The notes below the pieces were generated by a model. That model saw nothing but the letters and a program-made list of their open reading frames with translations. It did not search any database and was not told the DNA's origin. Shown here one piece after another: positions 27,902 to 39,500 of a DNA stretch of 64,000 bases. Position 1 is the first letter of the stretch; each line of letters starts with the position of its first letter. The DNA is from Rufibacter psychrotolerans (lineage in GTDB: Bacteria; Bacteroidota; Bacteroidia; Cytophagales; Hymenobacteraceae). The stretch spans positions 28,384 through 92,383 of the forward strand of contig NZ_JAFFJV010000019.1 of NCBI RefSeq assembly GCF_016924645.1. Direction: 5' to 3'. Position numbers and translations under genes: made by a program.

Positions 27902-28939
27902 ATGACGGACGCCTTGAACACCTCCCCAATCCGCACCGATTGGTCCATGGATGAAATTCGCGCCATCTACTATAAACCTGTGCTGGAACTCATAGTAGAG
28001 GCATCGCAGGTACACAAACAATACCAGGCCACCGGCGAAGTGCAGGTTTGCACCTTGCTGAGCGTGAAAACCGGGGGTTGCCCTGAGGACTGCGCGTACT
28101 GTCCACAGGCAGCCCGCTACCACACCGATGTAAAAGCCCACAAACTGCTGAGCAACGAGGTGGTGTTGAATGCCGCCCGCCAAGCCAAGGAAAACGGCTC
28201 TACCCGTTTCTGCATGGGCGCCGCCTGGCGCGAAGTGCGCGACAACCGCGACTTTGACCGCGTGCTGGAAATGGTGGAAGGCGTGAACGAGATGGGCCTG
28301 GAGGTGTGCTGCACCCTGGGCATGGTGAACGAGTACCAGGCCGAGCGCCTGAAAGAAGCCGGTCTCTACGCCTACAACCATAACCTGGACACCTCTGAGG
28401 AGAACTACAGCAACATCATCACCACCCGTACCTACGGCGATCGCCTGAATACCATTGAGAACGTGCGCAAAGCGGGTATCTCCGTATGCAGCGGCGGAAT
28501 CATTGGCCTGGGCGAAACTGACGCTGACCGTATCGCCATGTTGCACGTGCTCAGCAATTTGCCACAGCATCCAGAAAGTGTGCCGGTGAACGCACTGGTT
28601 CCCGTGGAAGGTACGCCATTGGCCGAGCAGCCGCGCGTGAGCGTGTGGGAAATGGTGCGTATGATTGCCACCGCCCGCATCCTGATGCCGAAAACCATGG
28701 TGCGTTTATCAGCGGGTAGACAGGAAATGCCGGTGAGCGAACAGGCCCTGTGCTTTTTGGCCGGTGCCAACTCTATCTTCTCGGGTGACAAGCTCCTGAC
28801 CACGCCAAACCCGGGCTTCGCCGATGACAAAGTCATGTTTGAGCTGCTGGGCTTAACCCCACGTAAATCGTTCAAAGCCGAAACAGCCTGCGGCGGAACC
28901 GTAGATGCTCCGGCCGAGGCCGTTGTAGCGGCCGAATAA
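27902..28939 (+). CDS. bioB: Biotin synthase
   Basis: A 345-residue radical SAM enzyme that inserts sulfur into dethiobiotin, the last step of biotin synthesis. The SAM-cluster motif is CPEDCAYC (C-x3-C-x2-C) near residues 60-67; the [2Fe-2S] ligands include the Cys in RFCMGAAWR, the Cys pair region EVCCTLGM and the arginine in RLSAGRQ. Other family motifs are YNHNLDTS and GGIIGLGET. It leads a tightly packed plus-strand operon (9 bp to bioF), so the whole biotin pathway from pimeloyl thioester onward is co-transcribed. No biotin riboswitch or BirA operator was recognised. Confidence 0.97.
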   Translation: MTDALNTSPIRTDWSMDEIRAIYYKPVLELIVEASQVHKQYQATGEVQVCTLLSVKTGGCPEDCAYCPQAARYHTDVKAHKLLSNEVVLNAARQAKENGSTRFCMGAAWREVRDNRDFDRVLEMVEGVNEMGLEVCCTLGMVNEYQAERLKEAGLYAYNHNLDTSEENYSNIITTRTYGDRLNTIENVRKAGISVCSGGIIGLGETDADRIAMLHVLSNLPQHPESVPVNALVPVEGTPLAEQPRVSVWEMVRMIATARILMPKTMVRLSAGRQEMPVSEQALCFLAGANSIFSGDKLLTTPNPGFADDKVMFELLGLTPRKSFKAETACGGTVDAPAEAVVAAE

Positions 28940-28948
28940 CCTATTGCC

Positions 28949-30112
28949 ATGAAGGTGCCGGAACGTCTGCTGCGCCAGCTGGAATCCAGAGTTCAGAAAG
29001 GAACCCTCCGGAGTCTCCTCACCCCGCCCGCGGGGTTGGTAGACTTCAGTTCCAATGATTACCTGGGGTTGGCGGCATCAGAGGTTCTGGCCCAAAACAT
29101 AGCCGAAGAACTAGGAAATCAACCGGCCCACGGGGCCACCGGCTCCCGGCTGCTGAGCGGCAACACCGCTTACGCCCAAGCCCTGGAAGAAGAACTCGCG
29201 CGTTTCCACCATGCTGAGGCTGCTTTGCTGTTCAACTCCGGGTACGCGGCCAACTGCGGATTTTTCTCCGCCGTTCCGCAGCGCGGAGATACTATCTTCT
29301 ATGACGAGGCCAGTCACGCCTCCATGAAAGAAGGCATCCGGCTGAGTTTCGCGCAGAGTTTCCCGTTCCGCCATAACGATGTGGAGGACCTCCGTACCAA
29401 ACTGAAGCGGGCGCAGGGCGATGTCTACGTTGCTGTGGAATCGCTCTACTCCATGGACGGCGACTTCGCTCCGCTACCGGAACTGGTGAAGTTGTGCCAG
29501 GAACAAGGCTTGTACCTGGTGGTGGACGAGGCGCATTCCAACGGGTTGTACGGCGAGAAAGGCGAAGGTCTTGTTTCTGCCCTACATCTGGAAAACCAGG
29601 TGTTTGCCCGGGTGATGACGTTCGGGAAAGCCATGGGGTGCCACGGCGCGGCCGTTGTTGGACCTAAGGAGTTGCAGCAGTTTCTGCTCAATTTCAGTCG
29701 GCCGTTTATCTACACCACGGCCCTACCATTGGCTTCCCTGGTGGCAATCAAACAAGCGTATCACCTGCTGCCCGGGCTCAGCAAGGAACGGGAACACCTA
29801 CAGGAACTGGCCTCCTTTTACCAGTCGCTGATCCGATCCCAAGGCCTTTCTGAGCCGTTTTCAAGAAATCAGCCCCAAAACGGAAGCCCCATTCAGGCCT
29901 GGCAGATGGCAGATCCTACCATACTTCGGCATTTAGCCCAAACCATTCAGGCGGCGGGTTTTGATGTACGACCGGTGTTCAGCCCCACGGTCCCGGCCGG
30001 CAAAGAGCGGCTGCGGCTGGTGCTGCACTCCTTCAATACCCCCGCACAAGTAGAAGAATTATGCAAGCTGCTTTTCCAGCATACCCCAAAAGATATTTCG
30101 TTTCTGGCATAG
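28949..30112 (+). CDS. bioF: 8-amino-7-oxononanoate synthase
   Basis: A 387-residue PLP-dependent alpha-oxoamine synthase joining pimeloyl-ACP/CoA and alanine. Typical segments: DFSSNDYLGLA, HGATGSRLLSGN, FNSGYAANCGF, DEASHASMKEG, DEAHSNGLYGEKGEG and the PLP-lysine region MTFGKAMGCHGA. Near residues 303-312 the protein carries PFSRNQPQNG, which is encoded by a copy of the dispersed hairpin repeat (29855-29883) inserted in frame in a surface-variable part. The 3' end overlaps bioD by 52 bp. The operon context supports BioF over the related KBL or serine palmitoyltransferase enzymes. Confidence 0.93.
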   Translation: MKVPERLLRQLESRVQKGTLRSLLTPPAGLVDFSSNDYLGLAASEVLAQNIAEELGNQPAHGATGSRLLSGNTAYAQALEEELARFHHAEAALLFNSGYAANCGFFSAVPQRGDTIFYDEASHASMKEGIRLSFAQSFPFRHNDVEDLRTKLKRAQGDVYVAVESLYSMDGDFAPLPELVKLCQEQGLYLVVDEAHSNGLYGEKGEGLVSALHLENQVFARVMTFGKAMGCHGAAVVGPKELQQFLLNFSRPFIYTTALPLASLVAIKQAYHLLPGLSKEREHLQELASFYQSLIRSQGLSEPFSRNQPQNGSPIQAWQMADPTILRHLAQTIQAAGFDVRPVFSPTVPAGKERLRLVLHSFNTPAQVEELCKLLFQHTPKDISFLA

Positions 30113-30714
30113 GCACCGACGTAGGAAAGACGGTAGCCGCCGCCATCCTCACGGAGGCCCTGCAAGCCGATTACTGGAAACCCGTGCAGGCCGGTAATCT
30201 GGAGGATTCTGACACGCACACCGTCCGGAGTCTGGTTTCCAATCCCCGTACTGTTTTCCATCCGGAGGCCTACCGTTTGCAGATGCCGGCTTCTCCCCAC
30301 ACCGCTGCCGCCGCCGAGAACGTGCGTCTGTCACTGGATCAGATCACTTTACCCCAAACCCAAAACCACCTGATTGTGGAGGGTGCGGGCGGACTGATGG
30401 TGCCTTTGAACGAGCGTGAACTGGTACTTGATTTAATTCAGAAACTACAACTGGAGGTAGTGTTGGTGTCCAGGAACTACCTGGGCAGCATCAACCATAC
30501 ACTCACTTCTTTGGAAGTATTGAAGTACCGGAACATACCCGTAGCCGGGATCATCTTCAACGGCGAACCCAATGCTTCTACCGAGGAGTTTATTCTGAAT
30601 TACTCCCAATTACCGGCTTTGCCCAGAATTGTGCAGGAAGAAACCCTCAACCAGGCCACCATCCGGCGATACGCCCAAACGTTTCAAGAACACTTTACCC
30701 AACATGCAAAATAG
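30061..30714 (+). CDS. bioD: Dethiobiotin synthetase
   Basis: A 217-residue ATP-dependent carboxylase that closes the ureido ring of dethiobiotin. The P-loop is GIGTDVGKT at residues 16-24, the substrate-lysine segment is DYWKPVQAG, and HLIVEGAGGLMVPLNE is the second nucleotide-binding motif. The start at 30061 lies 52 bp inside bioF; no later ATG precedes the P-loop strand, so the overlap is real and suggests translational coupling. The 3' end overlaps bioA by 11 bp. Confidence 0.94.
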   Translation: MQAAFPAYPKRYFVSGIGTDVGKTVAAAILTEALQADYWKPVQAGNLEDSDTHTVRSLVSNPRTVFHPEAYRLQMPASPHTAAAAENVRLSLDQITLPQTQNHLIVEGAGGLMVPLNERELVLDLIQKLQLEVVLVSRNYLGSINHTLTSLEVLKYRNIPVAGIIFNGEPNASTEEFILNYSQLPALPRIVQEETLNQATIRRYAQTFQEHFTQHAK

Positions 30715-31981
30715 CCTCTCTGCCCGCGACCAACAGGTGAACTGGCACCCGTACACCCAGATGCAGACCGCTCCGCCCCCCATTGGGGTAGTGCGAGGCG
30801 AAGGTGCCCTGTTGTTTACCGAGGACGGAAAAGAATACATTGACGCCGTTTCTTCCTGGTGGGTGAACATTCACGGGCATGCGCATCCGCACATCGCGGA
30901 GCGGGTGAGCCAGCAGTTGCGCACCCTGGAGCACGTTATCTTCGCGGGCTTTACCCATGCCCCGGCAGTGGAACTCTCTGAGCGGCTCCTGAAGCTTTTG
31001 CCCGTCAACCAGTCCAAAGTATTCTATACCGATAACGGTTCTACTGCGGTGGAAGTGGCCTTGAAAATGGCCTTGCAATTCTGGCACAATCAAGGCATCA
31101 GCAGGACCAAGATCATCGCGTTTGAGGGCAGCTACCACGGAGATACCTTCGGGGCGATGTCGGTGAGCGAGCGTTCGGTGTTCACGCGGCCGTTTCAGCA
31201 GTATTTGTTTGACGTGGAATTCCTGCCGGTTCCGGTGCCGGGTAAGGAAGAGGAGACCATTGCCCACCTGGAAAACATTCTTGTGCGGGAAGAAATCGCC
31301 GCCTTTATCTATGAGCCGCTGGTCTTGGGCACCGCCGGGATGGTCATGTACTCGCCTGTCGTCTTAGACCGTTTGATGCAACTCTGCCGGGAAAAAGGCG
31401 TGCTCCTCATTGCCGATGAAGTCATGACGGGTTTTGGGAGAACCGGCAAACGCTTCGCCAATGATTACCTGACCCAGCAGCCGGACATTATGTGCTTTTC
31501 CAAGGGCCTCACTGGTGGCACCATGGCGCTGGGCGTGACCACCTGCAGCCAGGAAATCTACGCCTCCTTCCTGAGCGACGACAAAACCAAGGCCCTCTTC
31601 CACGGGCATTCCTACACCGCTAACCCTGTGGCCTGCGCCGCCGGCCTGGCCAGCCTGGACCTGGTGGAAGCCCCCTCTTTCCTGGAAGATCTGGAAAGGA
31701 TCAGCGCCGCGCACTCGGCGTTCGCCCAGACGCTGGCCGGTAAGCCCGGCATCAAGGAATGTCGCCAAACCGGTACTATTCTGGCCGTGGAGTTTGAAGT
31801 AGGGCAAACCTCCTATTTCCATTCTCTGCGTGATCAGTTGTATAATCTAGCGCTGGAAAACGGAGTGCTGCTGCGTCCGCTGGGGAACATTGTGTACGTA
31901 CTGCCGCCCTACTGCATCACCAACCAGCAGTTGCAGCAGGTGTACCAGGTTTTGGAACAGATGCGGCAACTGGTGGCCTAA
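30704..31981 (+). CDS. bioA: Adenosylmethionine--8-amino-7-oxononanoate transaminase
   Basis: A 425-residue class III aminotransferase that uses SAM as the amino donor. The start at 30704 (MQNSLSARDQQ) is chosen because it begins at the conserved N-terminus leading to NWHPYTQM, a BioA hallmark; the frame is open further upstream within bioD. Other motifs: SSWWVNIHGHAHPHI, FYTDNGSTAVEVALKMA, EGSYHGDTFGAMS, LIADEVMTGFGRTG and the PLP-lysine motif CFSKGLTGG. Order bioB-bioF-bioD-bioA with overlaps indicates one transcript. In Bacteroidota BioD and BioA are sometimes fused; here they are separate. Confidence 0.95.
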   Translation: MQNSLSARDQQVNWHPYTQMQTAPPPIGVVRGEGALLFTEDGKEYIDAVSSWWVNIHGHAHPHIAERVSQQLRTLEHVIFAGFTHAPAVELSERLLKLLPVNQSKVFYTDNGSTAVEVALKMALQFWHNQGISRTKIIAFEGSYHGDTFGAMSVSERSVFTRPFQQYLFDVEFLPVPVPGKEEETIAHLENILVREEIAAFIYEPLVLGTAGMVMYSPVVLDRLMQLCREKGVLLIADEVMTGFGRTGKRFANDYLTQQPDIMCFSKGLTGGTMALGVTTCSQEIYASFLSDDKTKALFHGHSYTANPVACAAGLASLDLVEAPSFLEDLERISAAHSAFAQTLAGKPGIKECRQTGTILAVEFEVGQTSYFHSLRDQLYNLALENGVLLRPLGNIVYVLPPYCITNQQLQQVYQVLEQMRQLVA

Positions 31982-32022
31982 GCCGTTTGCAGCCCAATTT
32001 TTGGAAAACAGTCCTTAAACAG

Positions 32023-33234
32023 ATGAAGCACATGCGGAAACAGGAGTGGATAGTGGTACGGGGCGTAGGCTCCGTCTCTGGCCTAGGCGGCACCCCGGAG
32101 GAAATCCTGGCTGCCTACGCCAGCGGCAAGCCTGCTTTCACCACCATGCCTGCATTGGGCACCTCTGTTCCCGTGGCGCCGCTCGCGCCCTCGGCCGAAC
32201 GTCTGCTGCAGCAGATACTGCAGGCCAACCCCACCTACGCTACCTTGGACCGCACCGTGCAGCTGGCCATTCTGGCGGCCCGGCAAGCGGTGGCCCAGGC
32301 CGGGTGGCACCCCGACGATCCCGGGACCACCGGGGTAAACCTGGGTTCCTCGCGCGGGGCAACCGGCCTGTTTGAGCAGTTTCACGCCGATTTCCTGAAA
32401 ACACCCGAAAAACGCCTTTCGCCCGGCGTTTCGCCCAGCACCACCTTGGGCAACGTGGCCAGTTGGGTCGCCAACGACGTGCAGGCCCACGGGCCCGTGA
32501 TCAGCCACTCGGTGACGTGCAGCACCGCCCTGCAGGCCTTCGCCAACGGAGTGGCGTGGTTAAAGGCAGGCATGGCCAAACGTTTCTTGGTGGGCGGCAC
32601 CGAGGCGCCCCTCACCCCCTTTACCCTGGCGCAGATGCGGTCCATTGGCATCTATTCCAGGCATGCCGCCCCTGACTCCCCCTGTCGGCCCATGGGCCAG
32701 GAAAGCAACACCTTCGTGCTGGGCGAGGGAGCTGCCGTTTTTGCCCTGGAAAAGATGAACCAGGCAGAACTGGATCAACTGGGGCAGGAGCATGTGCTGG
32801 TGGTGGAGGCGGTGGGAATGGGGTTTGAACGCAGTCCTTCCAAAACCGGGCTCTCCCGGGAGGGACTTCACTTTCAGAGCGCCATGCGCGATGCCCTGGC
32901 CCAGGCCAACCTATCCGCAGCGGCCATTGACGCCGTAGTCCTGCACGCCCCCGGCACCAAAGCGGGCGATGCGGCAGAAATGCGGGCCTTGGAACACTGC
33001 TTCGGCCAGGCGTCTGTTCCGGCCCTTTTCACCAATAAAACGTTGATTGGCCATACCTTGGGTGCCTCCGGTGGGTTGTCCGCGGAAATGGCCCTGGCCT
33101 TGTTACTGGGGAAGCCCTGCGCCGCCACTACCCTTCTTACGCTCCCTCCTACCCAAACTCCTTCCCGAATTCTGGTGAACGCTGCCGGCTTTGGGGGCAA
33201 TGCGGCTAGTCTCCTGCTGGGCAGGTTACTATAA
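32023..33234 (+). CDS. Beta-ketoacyl synthase-like enzyme of the biotin operon
   Basis: A 403-residue condensing enzyme of the KAS I/II (FabF) fold, 41 bp downstream of bioA on the same strand. Active-site cysteine in HSVTCSTALQAFANG, first histidine in VVLHAPGTKAGDAAE and second histidine in NKTLIGHTLGASGG; the full Cys-His-His triad is kept. Start: the ATG at 32023 is preferred (32032 is an alternative), because the frame upstream passes through a dispersed-repeat copy. The window shows no bioC, bioH, bioG or bioZ gene, so this enzyme may supply a step in making the pimeloyl thioester. That role is inferred from position; a general fatty-acid role is possible. Confidence 0.82.
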   Translation: MKHMRKQEWIVVRGVGSVSGLGGTPEEILAAYASGKPAFTTMPALGTSVPVAPLAPSAERLLQQILQANPTYATLDRTVQLAILAARQAVAQAGWHPDDPGTTGVNLGSSRGATGLFEQFHADFLKTPEKRLSPGVSPSTTLGNVASWVANDVQAHGPVISHSVTCSTALQAFANGVAWLKAGMAKRFLVGGTEAPLTPFTLAQMRSIGIYSRHAAPDSPCRPMGQESNTFVLGEGAAVFALEKMNQAELDQLGQEHVLVVEAVGMGFERSPSKTGLSREGLHFQSAMRDALAQANLSAAAIDAVVLHAPGTKAGDAAEMRALEHCFGQASVPALFTNKTLIGHTLGASGGLSAEMALALLLGKPCAATTLLTLPPTQTPSRILVNAAGFGGNAASLLLGRLL

Positions 33235-33558
33235 AAAAATACCTTAATTCCTATTCTCAGGATCTTCCTACTGACTCATCGTGTAAAACGGCCTATTCGT
33301 CTAAAAAGGAGGCTAAACTACCAAACTTCAAAATAACAGTAACATGCCAATAATAAAATTGAATTTTTCTATATCGTTTGCCATTTCTTCAAAAAACGCT
33401 TCTATTAATTACATATTCCTAAAATTTGACAGAACACATAAATCCATATAATAAATCAAATAAACCCACTCATCGAATACGTGTTTATACTTAAAAAAAG
33501 CTTCTTAATTTTACCGCGCACACTAGTACTATTTAGTGGATAAGACGCAGTAAATCTA
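33235..33558. other. AT-rich intergenic region
   Basis: About 320 bp, markedly AT-rich, separating the biotin operon from the giant repeat protein gene and very likely containing its promoter. No unambiguous promoter boxes, RNA or ORF found. Confidence 0.5.
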
Positions 33559-36500
33559 ATGCAAACTTCTACCTCCCTTTCCATGGCCCGTGGTTACGCA
33601 GCCACCTTCCTTCTCCTCTTATTGCTCCTCTTGGGTGGAGGGGCAGCTGCCCAAACGCCGGGTATGATCTTCCAGAAGGCCCTAAACCCCGGGCCCACAA
33701 CCCTGGACCCCAACAATGACGGGTATGTCTCTAAGTTTAGCACAGGGTTTGTGGGCACTGCCGATATGGGCACCAACAGCGAAATTCCCTTCCGCTTTCT
33801 CCCGCAGCTGCCTTCGCCCAACAGCCCGGAGCCGTTGGCAGATTTGACCACGGGTTCTAACGGCGGCCATACAGATTTAGCCAACGTGCCGCTAGGGGTA
33901 TACTATAATGGGACTGACTTGATCTTCAGGATGAGGGTGGGTGGTAGTTCTACCGCTTCAAAAGGGTACAGCTATTTACTGGACACCGACAAGGTCTTTA
34001 ACAAACTAAAGCTGGCCAACGGCACCCTGATTGATTATGTTACCCCTTCTAAAGTCACAAACCTGGGCTTTGAGTATGAGGTAGTACTTGCCCTCAACTT
34101 TGATGTTATCATCTACCGGCACAAGGGAAGCGGAGACCAGAATGATCCTATGACCAGTAACATTATCTGGCGTGGTACATTAAACGGGGGCTACAATAAA
34201 TACTTCCAGAAATCGGTTGCTGCCTCATTGGCGGGCGGAGACACTGACTATTTCTTTGATTTCTACGTGCCCTTGTCTGCTTTCAGTGCTGACGGCGGAC
34301 CTGGTATCTTACCCACTACCCCACTGCGCATAAGTGGTTCTACCGTTACCAGCGCCCAAACAGGCCTGGAGGGAACTATTTCAGATATTGGTGGAGTAGA
34401 CGACAAGAAGTTTGGTAATGACAAGATCAGAATGTGGAAAGAGCTAATTCCTTCTTTTCCGCCCACCACGCCTTTGCAGATTCAGGCAGGAGACTTTTGC
34501 ACCACGCAGGCTCCTTCCGCCCCTGCTATTAGCGCTACCCCTCCTGTGAGAACCAATACCACTTCCATAACAGGTACTTCTACCGAGAATGGGGGAACCA
34601 TTAGGCTATATAGAAATGGCGTTGAAGTTATTGCTACGGCTCCTGTGGTAGTGAACGGTGGAAACTGGTCGTTCGCCTTACCAGCGGGCACTTCCTTGGC
34701 CTTAGGAGACAAGCTCACAACCACCGTAACCAGAGCAGCCACTGAAAGCTGCCCAGAAATGACTTCGGCTTCTTCCGGTCCGGTAACTGTTGGTACCTCC
34801 TTAGGTGCCTGTGCCACCACGCCGCCTATTATTTCTCGCATAACCAACAAAGATGCCCTAATAGGAACCACCATTTACCCGGGAGCTACCGTTACTATTT
34901 TCAAGGATGGAATATTTTTTGCCACCACCACCGCCAGCACTATCCCTACCACTACCGGTGGTACCATTTATGAGTGGACGTATGACAATGCTCAATATTC
35001 TCGTGATTTTGCTTACCCTAGAAATGGTAATGGGTCATCCTCAAGAGACTATGCAACGGTAAATGCTACTGTTACTCCGACTAACAATGGCTGTCAGTCT
35101 GGTAGGTCAAACAGCTTCTACATAAATTCAGAAACTTCCACTCCTGTTACCGATAATACCCCTCAGACAACACAGGCACCTGTTGTTACTACTACGTCTG
35201 TTTGCAATTCTACTACCACTATCTCCGGAACAGCTGAACCTGGTGCTTTAATATTCTTGTACATCAATAATGTGCCGGTAAATCAGCTGGCAGACGGTAG
35301 TATAGGTACAATCAATGCCAACATAAATACCCCTACCATCACTTTTAATACTCCGAACGCGGTAGCAGCGGGCTCACCCCTGAATTCTACTACCTCTACG
35401 GTCAATTCTGCCGCTTGGTCCGTTGATATCACGCCTTATGGTTTGGTAGTCGGCGACAAAGTTTCTTTCAAAGCGGTGGTGGCCAACAATACCACAGGTA
35501 CAGGAAATAACCTTAACTATCCAAGTGGATATGAAGGTCTCTCCGCTCCTTCTACAGAACTCGTAGTAACTAACAGCTGCCCAACGACAGCTCCGGTCAT
35601 CACCACCTCGACACTTTCTTGTCCTACTCCTACAGTAATAACTGGTACTATAACCGGTGAAGTAGATGGGACTTTGGTTACCGTTTACAGAAGAGACGGT
35701 ACCACGCCTAACCCCGCCACAGATACGCGTTTGACCAATGCCGCCGCCGTTTCTGGTGGGAACTGGTCTGCTACAATCTTGTCAGGTTTCACTCCTAATC
35801 CAGGGGATATTTTGTATGCAGTGGCCGCTGCTCCAGGCAAGACAGCAAGTGTTGCCTCCAATACCATCACGGTCGCCACTCCGGGTACTGCGGCTAGCTA
35901 TGGCCTGGTAGTTAATCCCATCAAAGAGAGAGCCACTACAATTACTGGAACGGCCACTACCACAGGCACGGTGTATGTATACATTGACGGTATTAAAATG
36001 GCTGGCACCGCTAGTGTTACTGCTAGTGGCTCTACTCCGACCACCTGGTCTATTGCCGTTACCCCTGAGAACCAGCTAAACCTGTCTACTGGAGTACGGG
36101 TCACGGCCTCTATTTTGCCTACAACCACCGGAACCTGTGAAAGCCAGCAAACTGCTCCGGTGACTGTTCTTTGCAATGAACCATCTAAAAACCCAACCTT
36201 TTCTCCTGCCTCCCAAACCATCTGCCGGGGCAATGTAGCGGTGATCACACTTTCTGGTTCAGAAGACGGAGTAGTGTATCAGTTGTACAATGGTGAAACG
36301 GCCAGTGGCCCTTCAGTGGCTGGTGACGCCAAATTAACCACCATTACCCTGCGGTCGGCTCCCTTAACCTCCACTACCAGCCTGAAAGTAAGAGCCTATA
36401 GAGCCGAAAGCCCAAGTTGCCAAGTTACCCTGAATGGAACAGCCACCATCACGGTAAACCCGGGTCCAACGGCTTTTGCGGTTTCGCCTGCTTCCTTGTC

Positions 36501-39500
36501 TATCTGTAATGGCAGCACCGCCACAGTTAAGCTGGCAGGTTCCGAATCTAACACCTCCTACCAGATTCAGGTGTATAACCCAGCCACCGACACCTACAGC
36601 AACACAGGTAACGCCGTGGAAGGAAACGGTTCAGCCATACAGTTGTCTACAGCTACCTTAACAGTGGGTGGCACCTTCAAAGTAGTGGCTACCGGCGGAG
36701 GCTGCACCGTAGATATGGGCAACGCTTTCACAGTGTTTGTACCGGCCAACAACCTGGCCATTACCCCCGCTTCCCGTTCAATTTGCAGTGGTGCTACTGC
36801 CTCCATCACCGTAAAAGGATCTCAGAACGGCGTATCATACAGAATCTTCACCGGCACCACACCCAGCGGGGTGGCGGTAACCGGCAATGGTGGCGATATC
36901 ACCCTCACTACCGATGCCTTGACGGCAGTGGGCACTACCACTTTTAAAGTAGTGGCTACCGCCTCGGCTCTACCTTCTTGCCCGGTAGATTTAACGCAGA
37001 CCTTTACGGTAACGGTGACCCCAACGTTGACCACCCCAAGCATTACCCTTACCTCTTCTACCCCCCTCTGCGATGGTGGAACGGCTACGGTGAGTGTGAC
37101 TAATTCTCTGCTTGGGGTTGCTTATCAGATTTTCAATGGAAATTATGCCAGTGGACCTGTAGTGATAGGTACCGGTCATGCTATTACTTTAACCTCTGCC
37201 AGTTTAACCAACAGCACTTCTTTAACGGTTAGGGCTTCTAACAGCTGCGGTGCGTTTTTGACTAGTGCGACAGTTACAGTTCCTGTTAATACAATTGCCG
37301 CTTATACGCTGTCTTCCACCACTACCAACATTTGCAGTAGTGGCACTGCAACGGTGACATTGGCAGGTTCTGAGGCAAATACCACCTATTCTTTGCAATA
37401 CTTTGATGTAGTCTCCCGCACATACAAAGAGTTTAGCCCGGCAAGGTCTTTCACCACCGGAACTACTGCAGGGGCAACCGTTTCTCTAACAACTCCTGCC
37501 CTCACCGCCAGCACCACTTTAAAAATGGTGGCAAGCAGAGGTGGTTGTTTTAAGGACATGGCCAATACCGTGGAAGTTACCGTGAGTGCAACCACCCTCA
37601 ACTTTACGCCAGCTTCCCAGACAGTGTGCTCAAACTCCGCTGCCTCTGTGACCGTGCTTTCTTCGCAAAGAGGAGTGTCTTACCAGCTACAGATTATAAC
37701 TGGTACCTCTACCTACACCAACAATGGAGCAGCCGTAGTAGGCACCGGGGGTGATATTGTGCTTACCTCCACTACCACATTAGCTACAGGTACCCACAAC
37801 TTCCGGATTTTGGCTACTCCTACTGGCTGTACTTCGTATCCTTCGGCTACCTTTTCTGTGAAAGTAGGGTTGCCTACCGCACAAACAGTCACCTTATCTT
37901 CCAGTGCTTCGGTATGTGCTGGCAGCACTGCTACTGTTTCCTTGATTAGTTCAGAAGTGGGGGTTACCTACCAACTATTTATAGGTACAACGGCAACGGG
38001 TTACCCAGTACAAGGCACTGGTGAATCTATTAAATTAACTACTGAGCCGCTAACGGCCACCTCTACCTTAAAAGTTGTTGCCAACAGGGCAGGGTGTACG
38101 CCAGTAGACATGTCAGGCACCCCTTCTGTTACCGTTAGCACCCCGCCAGTTGCGTATGCTGTTTCTCCAACAAGTCAGACAATCTGCTACAATGGTACAG
38201 CCCAGGTAACATTAGCCAATTCACAAAGCGGCGTAACGTACCAGCTCTACAACGGCAGCACCCCAACTGGTGCCTCCAGAGTAAGTACCGGTGGAGCGCT
38301 CACCTTAACTTCTGGTGTCTTAACCGTTAATGCCACGCTTACCGTGCAGGCAGTTGTTTCTGGAGGATGCGGAAACGTGACCATGACAGGCTTCTCTGAA
38401 GTTACTGTATCTCCAACTCCGGTGGCTGCCTCCATCTCCAGCTCGGCGACTAACTTTTGTGGAAGCGGTACGGCAACTATCACCGCAAATTCTAATCTGG
38501 TGAAAGGCGTAACGTATCAGTTGTATAGAAATGGAGTAGCAGAAGGAAACTCTGTGACCTACACCGGTAGCAATCCAATCTCTTTCACGGCAGCGGTTAG
38601 TGCTACTGCCAAATTCACCATAGTGGCTTCCAGCGCTTCGTGCCCTTCGGTTTCCTCCAATGAGGTAACGGTTACCGTTTCGCCGGTTCCAGCATCGGCG
38701 GTAATTTCAGCCTCTCCCTCTACCATCTGCGGCAGTGGCAGCGTAACGATCACCGCCACCTCTAACCTGGTAAACGGGGTAACCTACCAACTATTCAGAA
38801 ACGGGATTGCCGAGGGAAGCACCCAGACGTACAATGGCAGCAATACCATCGCTTTTACCGCTTCGGTGAGTACGAGTGCAGCTACTAAGTTCACGGTGGT
38901 AGCCAGCAACGGATCTTGCACGCCAGCCACTTCTAACGAGGTAACCGTAGTGAACGCACTTCCAACAACCCCAGTGATTGCCGCGTGGAATAACACAACC
39001 ACTTTCTGTGGCAGTGGCAGTACTTCCATCACGGTTCAAAGCCCGGTGAACGGCGAGTCTTATCTTTTGTACAAAGAGAATGGCACTACGCCTGTGGCAA
39101 CCATTCCGTACACCGGTGCTGGCTCAGTGGAATTCTACGTGAACGTGACGGCCACCACTTCTTACACGGTGAAAGCAGCTAATGCAACCTGTACAAGCGC
39201 CGCTTCAAACACCATCCATTTCACAGTGAGTGCCTGCCCTTCCATCACGTATACCGTAGAACCCGCTTACGAGGTAAGAAGCTACGTGATCTATGAGATC
39301 ATCGCCAAGCCGGTGTATCCTGCGGGCAAATACACCAGCTTCTCGGTGGAGGAAGGCAGCCTCTTCCTGAGCGGCACGGCGTACAGCACCAGAACCGGAG
39401 AGATTTATGTAAGCAAAGCCTACAGCGAAAACGACCCTACTTCACTCACGCATGGCACCCGCACCGTCAACATGTTGGCTTTTGAGCCCGGTGCCACCAC

